Source: Falsiroseomonas frigidaquae
GTDB lineage: Bacteria > Pseudomonadota > Alphaproteobacteria > Acetobacterales > Acetobacteraceae
Reading direction: 5' to 3'
NCBI RefSeq assembly: GCF_012163145.1
Contig: NZ_JAAVTX010000006.1
Location: forward strand, 496,001-560,000
DNA length: 64,000 bases
In this document: one piece after another, positions 60,206 to 64,000 of the stretch
Numbering within the stretch: the stretch's first letter is position 1
How the letters are laid out: every line of letters starts with the position of its first letter
Notes under the pieces: generated by a model
What the model was told of the DNA's origin: nothing
The model's database searches: none
Seen by the model: only the letters and a program-made list of their open reading frames with translations
Made by a program: the position numbers and the translations under genes

Positions 60206-61336
60206 TTAACCCCTTGCGGCAAGCGGCGGGACGGCACGCTGGTCAACGCCGGTGTAGTGCGACAGCGGGCGGATCAGCCGGTTGTCGGCGGCCTGTTCGA
60301 ACACATGCGCCGCCCAGCCGGTGATGCGGGAGCAGACGAAGATCGGCGTGAACATCGGGATGTCGAAACCCATCAGGTAGTAGGCAGGGCCTGCCGGGAA
60401 ATCGAGGTTGGGGTGGATGTTCTTGCGCTCCAGCATCTGCTTCGCCAGCACGCGGCTGGTCTCCATCCAGCGCCGGTCGCCGACGACCTCTGCCATCTTC
60501 TCGGCGTATTTGGTCATCGTCGGCACGCGGCTATCGCCGCTCTTGTAGACCCGGTGGCCGAAGCCCATCACCAGGGCGCGATGGTCGAACTTGCCTTCCA
60601 GCCAGTCCACCGCCGCTTCCGGGCTGCCGACTTCCTTCAGCATGTGCATCACCGCCTCGTTCGCCCCGCCATGCAGCGGGCCCTTCAGCGCGGCGATGCC
60701 GGCGGCGATGGCGCCGTGGATGTCGGCGCCCGTCGAGGTCACCGTCCGCGCCGTGAAGGTGGAGGCGTTGAAGGTATGCTCGGCGTAAAGGATCATCGAC
60801 ACATCGAAGGATTTGATCACCTCCGGCTGCGGCACCTTGCCGAAGACCAGGTGGAAGAAGTTCTCCGAATAGGGCAGCGAGGCATCGGGCTCGATCGGCT
60901 CCAGCCCCTTCGACAGCCGGTTCGCCGCGGCCACCGCGGTCGGCGCCTTGGCGAAAAGGCGCATCGCCTTGCGGCGCTGGGCGGCGTCGGAGACGTCGGC
61001 CGATTCCGGATCCTCCATGCCCATGAAGGATACGGCGGTGCGGATCGCGTCCATCGGGTGCGCGTCCTTCGGGAAGTCCCGCAGCACGCGCAGCAGCGCC
61101 GGGGACAGCGCGCGGTTCGCGCGTTCCTCCGCCTGGAAGGCTTGAAGCTGGGCGGCGGTCGGGAGTTCCCCGTGCCACAGCAGGTAGGCCACCTGCTCGA
61201 AATCGGTTTCCTCGCACAGCTCCTGCACGGCGTAGCCGCGATAGGTCAGGCTGTTGGTCTCCGGCATCACCTTGGAGACGGCGGAGACATCGGCGTAGAC
61301 GCCGACGAGGCCCTTGTAGATGGTTGGTTCAGTCAT
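60206..61336 (-). CDS. prpC: 2-methylcitrate synthase
   Basis: A 376-residue member of the citrate synthase family, of the short methylcitrate-synthase size rather than the ~430-residue GltA. Catalytic blocks are PLHGGANEAVMHMLKEVG, LVMGFGHRVYKSGDSRVP and NLDFPAGPAYYLMGFD, giving the His, His and Asp of the active site. It condenses propionyl-CoA with oxaloacetate. The gene lies downstream of prpD, which fits propionate use. A citrate synthase role is the alternative. The ATG at 61336 gives the family N-terminus (IYKGLVGVYADVSAVSKV). Confidence 0.88.
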   Translation of the reverse strand: MTEPTIYKGLVGVYADVSAVSKVMPETNSLTYRGYAVQELCEETDFEQVAYLLWHGELPTAAQLQAFQAEERANRALSPALLRVLRDFPKDAHPMDAIRTAVSFMGMEDPESADVSDAAQRRKAMRLFAKAPTAVAAANRLSKGLEPIEPDASLPYSENFFHLVFGKVPQPEVIKSFDVSMILYAEHTFNASTFTARTVTSTGADIHGAIAAGIAALKGPLHGGANEAVMHMLKEVGSPEAAVDWLEGKFDHRALVMGFGHRVYKSGDSRVPTMTKYAEKMAEVVGDRRWMETSRVLAKQMLERKNIHPNLDFPAGPAYYLMGFDIPMFTPIFVCSRITGWAAHVFEQAADNRLIRPLSHYTGVDQRAVPPLAARG

Positions 61337-61359
61337 TGGGTTTCTCCGTGTTTCGGCGA

Positions 61360-61390
61360 GGGAGCGGGCCGGTCGTGCCGGCCCGCTCCC
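61360..61390 (-). promoter_or_regulatory. Large stem-loop between prpD and prpC
   Basis: GGGAGCGGGCCGG (61360-61372) and CCGGCCCGCTCCC (61378-61390) form a perfect 13-bp stem with a five-base loop, 24 bases before the prpC start on the minus strand. No T-run follows. It could act in mRNA processing, stabilisation or attenuation within prpDC. Confidence 0.65.
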
Positions 61391-61407
61391 CATCATCCCG
61401 CCACGCA

Positions 61408-61482
61408 CTCAGAACACGCCGGCCCGGAAGATCCGGTCCAGAAGATGGCGGGTCACAAGATACCGGCTCAGAAGATGCCGGG
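61408..61482 (-). repeat. Five degenerate 15-bp repeats at the prpD stop
   Basis: Units at about 61468-61482, 61453-61467, 61438-61452, 61423-61437 and 61408-61422 share the coding-strand core CCGGCATCTTCTGA with changes. The first unit encodes the last PrpD residues (PGIF) and its stop. The second keeps an in-frame TGA. The period equals five codons. Confidence 0.75.
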
Positions 61483-63009
61483 CTTCGCTTCCGCCAGCGT
61501 GCCCGCCGGCAGCACCACGTTCAGCCCGGCGAGTTGCTCGGCCGTCAGCCGCGGCAGGTCCTGCACCAGCTCGAGGAAGCGGTTCTGCTCCCGCGTCGTG
61601 ATGATGCCGTCCGTCAGCGTGCGGAACTTGTGGATGTACTGCTCCCGCCCGAAGGGCCGGGCGCCGTTCGGGTGGGCGTTGGCGACGCCCAGCTCATCGA
61701 CCAGCTTGGACCCATCCTTCATCAGGATCTCGACGCGGCCGCCGAAGGACAGTTCCTCGGGGTCGCGGGAGTGGTACTTGCGGGTCCACTCCGGGTCTTC
61801 CGTCGTCTCGATCTTGTGCCACAGGCGCACCGTGTCGGCACGACCGGCGCGCTTCGGCGCGTAGCTGTCCACATGGTGCCAGCTGCCGTCCTGCAGGGCG
61901 ACGGCGAAGATGTACATGATGGAATGGTCCAGCGTTTCCCGGCTCGCCTTCGGGTCCATCTTCTGCGGATCGTTGGCGCCGGTGCCGATCACGTAGTGGG
62001 TGTGGTGGCTGGTATGGATGATGATCTTCTCGATCGCCTCCACATCGGCGATCTGCTCCCGCATGCGGAAGGCCAGGTCGATCAGCGCCTGGGACTGGTA
62101 CTCGGCGGAGTGCTCCTTGGTGTAGCTGTCGAGGATCGCGCGCTTCGGCTCACCGGCCTCGGGCAGCGGCACTTCGTAGTACACCGGGTCGAACACGGTC
62201 TTGCGGCCCTTGCTGTCGGCCTGCGTGCGGCCGGACAGGACCCAGGCGATGACAGAGTCCTCGCCTTCGTAGATCGGGCTCGGCGCACCCTCGCCGCGCA
62301 TGCAGCGGTCCACGGCTTCCACCGCCAGCTTGCCGGCATGGGCGGGGGCATAGGCCTTCCAGGAGGAGATCTCGCCCTTGCGCGACTGGCGGAAGGACAC
62401 GCTGGTATGCAGCGCCTGCTGGATCGACTGGAACACCACCTCCTGCTTCAGGCCGAGCAGCGTGCCGATGCCGGCCGCTCCCGCCGGGCAGAGATGCGCG
62501 ATGTGATCGACGCGATGCTCATGCAGGCAGATCGCGCGCACCAGGTTGATGTGCAGCTCATAGGCCGTGGCCAGGCCGCGCATGAGATCCTTGCCCGACC
62601 GCCCCATCGCCTGCGCCACCGCCAGCACGGGCGGGATGTTGTCGCCCGGGTGGGAATAATCGGCGGCCAGGAAGGTGTCGTGCATATCGAGCTCGCGAAC
62701 CGCCGTGCCATTCGCCCAGGCCGCCCATTCGGGCGACACGGTGGCGCCGGACTTCACGCCGAACACGGTCGCGCCGCCGGCCTTCTTGGCATGGCCCAGT
62801 GCCATGCCGCGGGCGGAAACGACGGGGCGACGGTTGATCGCGGCGATCGCCACGCTGGCATTGTCGATGACCCGGTTGATGATCATCGCCGCCGTGTCCT
62901 TCGGCACCGCCACCTTGTCGGTGGCGACTCCCGCCATCTTCCAGGCGAGCTGGTCCTCGCGCTTCAGCAGCGCCTTGGAGGGGTGGACCTTCACCGGGTG
63001 CATCTTCAT
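61468..63009 (-). CDS. prpD: 2-methylcitrate dehydratase (MmgE/PrpD family)
   Basis: A 513-residue PrpD-family protein converting 2-methylcitrate to 2-methyl-cis-aconitate. Family blocks are [21 protein letters not shown] and [20 protein letters not shown], and [17 protein letters not shown] and [17 protein letters not shown] follow. The ATG at 63009 has GAGGAT about ten bases upstream and lies before a gene-free promoter region shared with a LysR regulator. PrpC follows. A prpB lyase gene is not found next to it. Confidence 0.9.
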   Translation of the reverse strand: MKMHPVKVHPSKALLKREDQLAWKMAGVATDKVAVPKDTAAMIINRVIDNASVAIAAINRRPVVSARGMALGHAKKAGGATVFGVKSGATVSPEWAAWANGTAVRELDMHDTFLAADYSHPGDNIPPVLAVAQAMGRSGKDLMRGLATAYELHINLVRAICLHEHRVDHIAHLCPAGAAGIGTLLGLKQEVVFQSIQQALHTSVSFRQSRKGEISSWKAYAPAHAGKLAVEAVDRCMRGEGAPSPIYEGEDSVIAWVLSGRTQADSKGRKTVFDPVYYEVPLPEAGEPKRAILDSYTKEHSAEYQSQALIDLAFRMREQIADVEAIEKIIIHTSHHTHYVIGTGANDPQKMDPKASRETLDHSIMYIFAVALQDGSWHHVDSYAPKRAGRADTVRLWHKIETTEDPEWTRKYHSRDPEELSFGGRVEILMKDGSKLVDELGVANAHPNGARPFGREQYIHKFRTLTDGIITTREQNRFLELVQDLPRLTAEQLAGLNVVLPAGTLAEAKPGIF

Positions 63010-63099
63010 GCGTCTTGATCCTCGATATGCCGTGGGTAAATGGCGGCGGTTCTTGTGGACCGCGGGGCCGTCATCGTCCATTCCGATTGGCATGACAAC

Positions 63100-63120
63100 G
63101 CGATACGATTTCCGTATCGC
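63100..63120. promoter_or_regulatory. LysR-type operator between prpD and lysR
   Basis: GCGATACG-ATTTC-CGTATCGC is a perfect palindrome (8-bp arms, 5-base centre) and contains the T-N11-A pattern of LysR sites. It ends 31 bases before the regulator ATG and begins 90 bases before the prpD ATG. Confidence 0.75.
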
Positions 63121-63151
63121 GCCCGCCCGGTCGCGCAAGGCTGTACCCTCC

Positions 63152-64000
63152 ATGGATTTCCGGCTGGTCCGACGCCTCGGCCATTTCCTCGCGGTCGCCG
63201 AGGAAGGGCATTTCGGTCGCGCCGCGGCGCGGCTCGGCATCTCGCAGCCACCGCTGACCGCGCAGATCCAGGCGCTGGAGCGCGAACTCGGCGTGCTGCT
63301 GCTGCATCGCACGGGCAAGGGCGCGCGACCGACCCGGGCCGGAGAGGCGCTGCTGCCGCTGGCGCGGCGCCTGGCGGAAGGCGCTGGGCAACTCGAACAG
63401 CTTGCCCGCGAATTGCGCGCCGGCCGGCACGCGCCGGTCGCGCTCGCCTGCGTGACCTCCGCCCTGTTCGACTATCTGCCGCCGCTGGTGCGCGCCCTGC
63501 AGGCCGCCCGCCCCTCCTCCGCCATCGCGGTGCGGGAGATGGACACGGCGGATGCGGTGGAGGCGCTGCGCCGGGGCGAGGTGGATCTGGCGCTGCTGCG
63601 GCTGGACCGGGACCGCCACCCGATACGGCTGCGCAGCCTGGGGCGGGACGTGCTGGCCGCGGCGCTGCCCGAAGCGCATCCGCTGGCCGCCGGCACCGGG
63701 CCGCTGGACCTGGCGGCGCTGGCGGATGAGCCGATGCTGGTGCTGCCGCGCGCCATCAGCCCGGCCTATTCGGACGCGATGGTCGCCGCCTGCCGCGACG
63801 CCGGATTCGCGCCGCGCGCGGAACGTGAGGTGGGGTCCGCCATGGCGCAGCTCGGCTTCGTCGCGGCCGGGCTTGGCGTGGCGCTAGTTTCCGCCGGCAT
63901 GGCCCGGCTGCGGCCGCCCGGAGTGGCCTTCCGGGCGCTGGCCGGGCCGATCCATGCGGTGGGCGTGGCGCTCGCCTGGCATGCGGAGCGGGAGAACGAG
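63152..64000 (+). CDS. LysR family transcriptional regulator (3' end outside window)
   Basis: The first 283 residues of a LysR-type regulator. The N-terminal helix-turn-helix reads [36 protein letters not shown] (region about 13-48), followed by the linker helix and a substrate-binding domain with [17 protein letters not shown] and [13 protein letters not shown]. It is divergent from prpD and shares a palindromic operator with it, so it probably controls prpDC and itself. The effector may be methylcitrate or a related acid. The gene is truncated by the window edge. Confidence 0.92.
   Translation, partial: MDFRLVRRLGHFLAVAEEGHFGRAAARLGISQPPLTAQIQALERELGVLLLHRTGKGARPTRAGEALLPLARRLAEGAGQLEQLARELRAGRHAPVALACVTSALFDYLPPLVRALQAARPSSAIAVREMDTADAVEALRRGEVDLALLRLDRDRHPIRLRSLGRDVLAAALPEAHPLAAGTGPLDLAALADEPMLVLPRAISPAYSDAMVAACRDAGFAPRAEREVGSAMAQLGFVAAGLGVALVSAGMARLRPPGVAFRALAGPIHAVGVALAWHAERENE

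Overview
The window is about 70% GC and almost fully coding. It looks like an alphaproteobacterial chromosome, most likely Acetobacteraceae (Roseomonas-like). This is inferred from the order icd / alaS / recA / CckA-like kinase / flhB-fliR-fliQ-fliE-flgC-flgB, from FliX next to flgI, from MotE and a DUF6468-like gene beside fliM, and from a cysteine-poor CTSA-type DksA. No rRNA, tRNA, CRISPR array or intact insertion sequence was seen.

Layout. 1-8.8 kb: housekeeping genes (RidA, NADP isocitrate dehydrogenase, DUF599 protein, J-like protein, DmpA-type peptidase, alaS, PepSY protein, recA). 8.9-16.9 kb: soluble CckA-like hybrid kinase and the flagellar export and proximal-rod genes on the minus strand, then fliO-fliP and a membrane protein on the plus strand. 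17-18.4 kb: speD-speE with a terminator between them. 18.6-25.7 kb: chemotaxis and motor run fliL-fliM-DUF6468-motE-cheY-cheZ-large TPR protein. 25.9-29.4 kb: flgF-flgG-flgA-flgH behind a consensus sigma-54 promoter, with a 72-bp repeat array in front of flgG. 29.4-30.4 kb: a GC-poor insertion with one DUF5677-like gene. 30.4-33.9 kb: recQ, an OmpA-like lipoprotein and a hypothetical gene. 33.9-39.3 kb: complete pstSCAB-phoU-phoB operon with a Pho-box-like site. 39.4-43.1 kb: an anti-sigma/STAS pair and an autotransporter. 43.2-48.5 kb: FAH-family hydrolase, TRAP/TAXI uptake system, YedK-like protein and dksA. 48.6-51.1 kb: fliX divergent from flgI-flgJ-flgN-like genes, again behind a sigma-54 promoter. 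51.2-52.2 kb: two half-permeases. 52.3-58.3 kb: one co-directional run encoding a RibD-like reductase, MDR dehydrogenase, QueD/PTPS-like protein, glycosyltransferase, methyltransferase, then OtnK and OtnC. 58.3-64 kb: GNAT acetyltransferase, histone-H1-like protein, prpC-prpD and a divergent LysR regulator cut by the window end.

The flagellar blocks supply the export gate, rod, P- and L-ring parts, C-ring FliM, FliL and MotE, with CheY/CheZ for switching. FliF, FliG, FliN, hook, filament and MotA/B are not in view. The Pst-Pho block forms a phosphate uptake and sensing circuit without its PhoR kinase.

The best candidate for an undescribed system is the tightly packed operon at 52,287-56,391. 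It combines pterin-type enzymes with a glycosyltransferase and a methyltransferase, and its QueD-like member lacks the usual catalytic cysteine and one zinc histidine.
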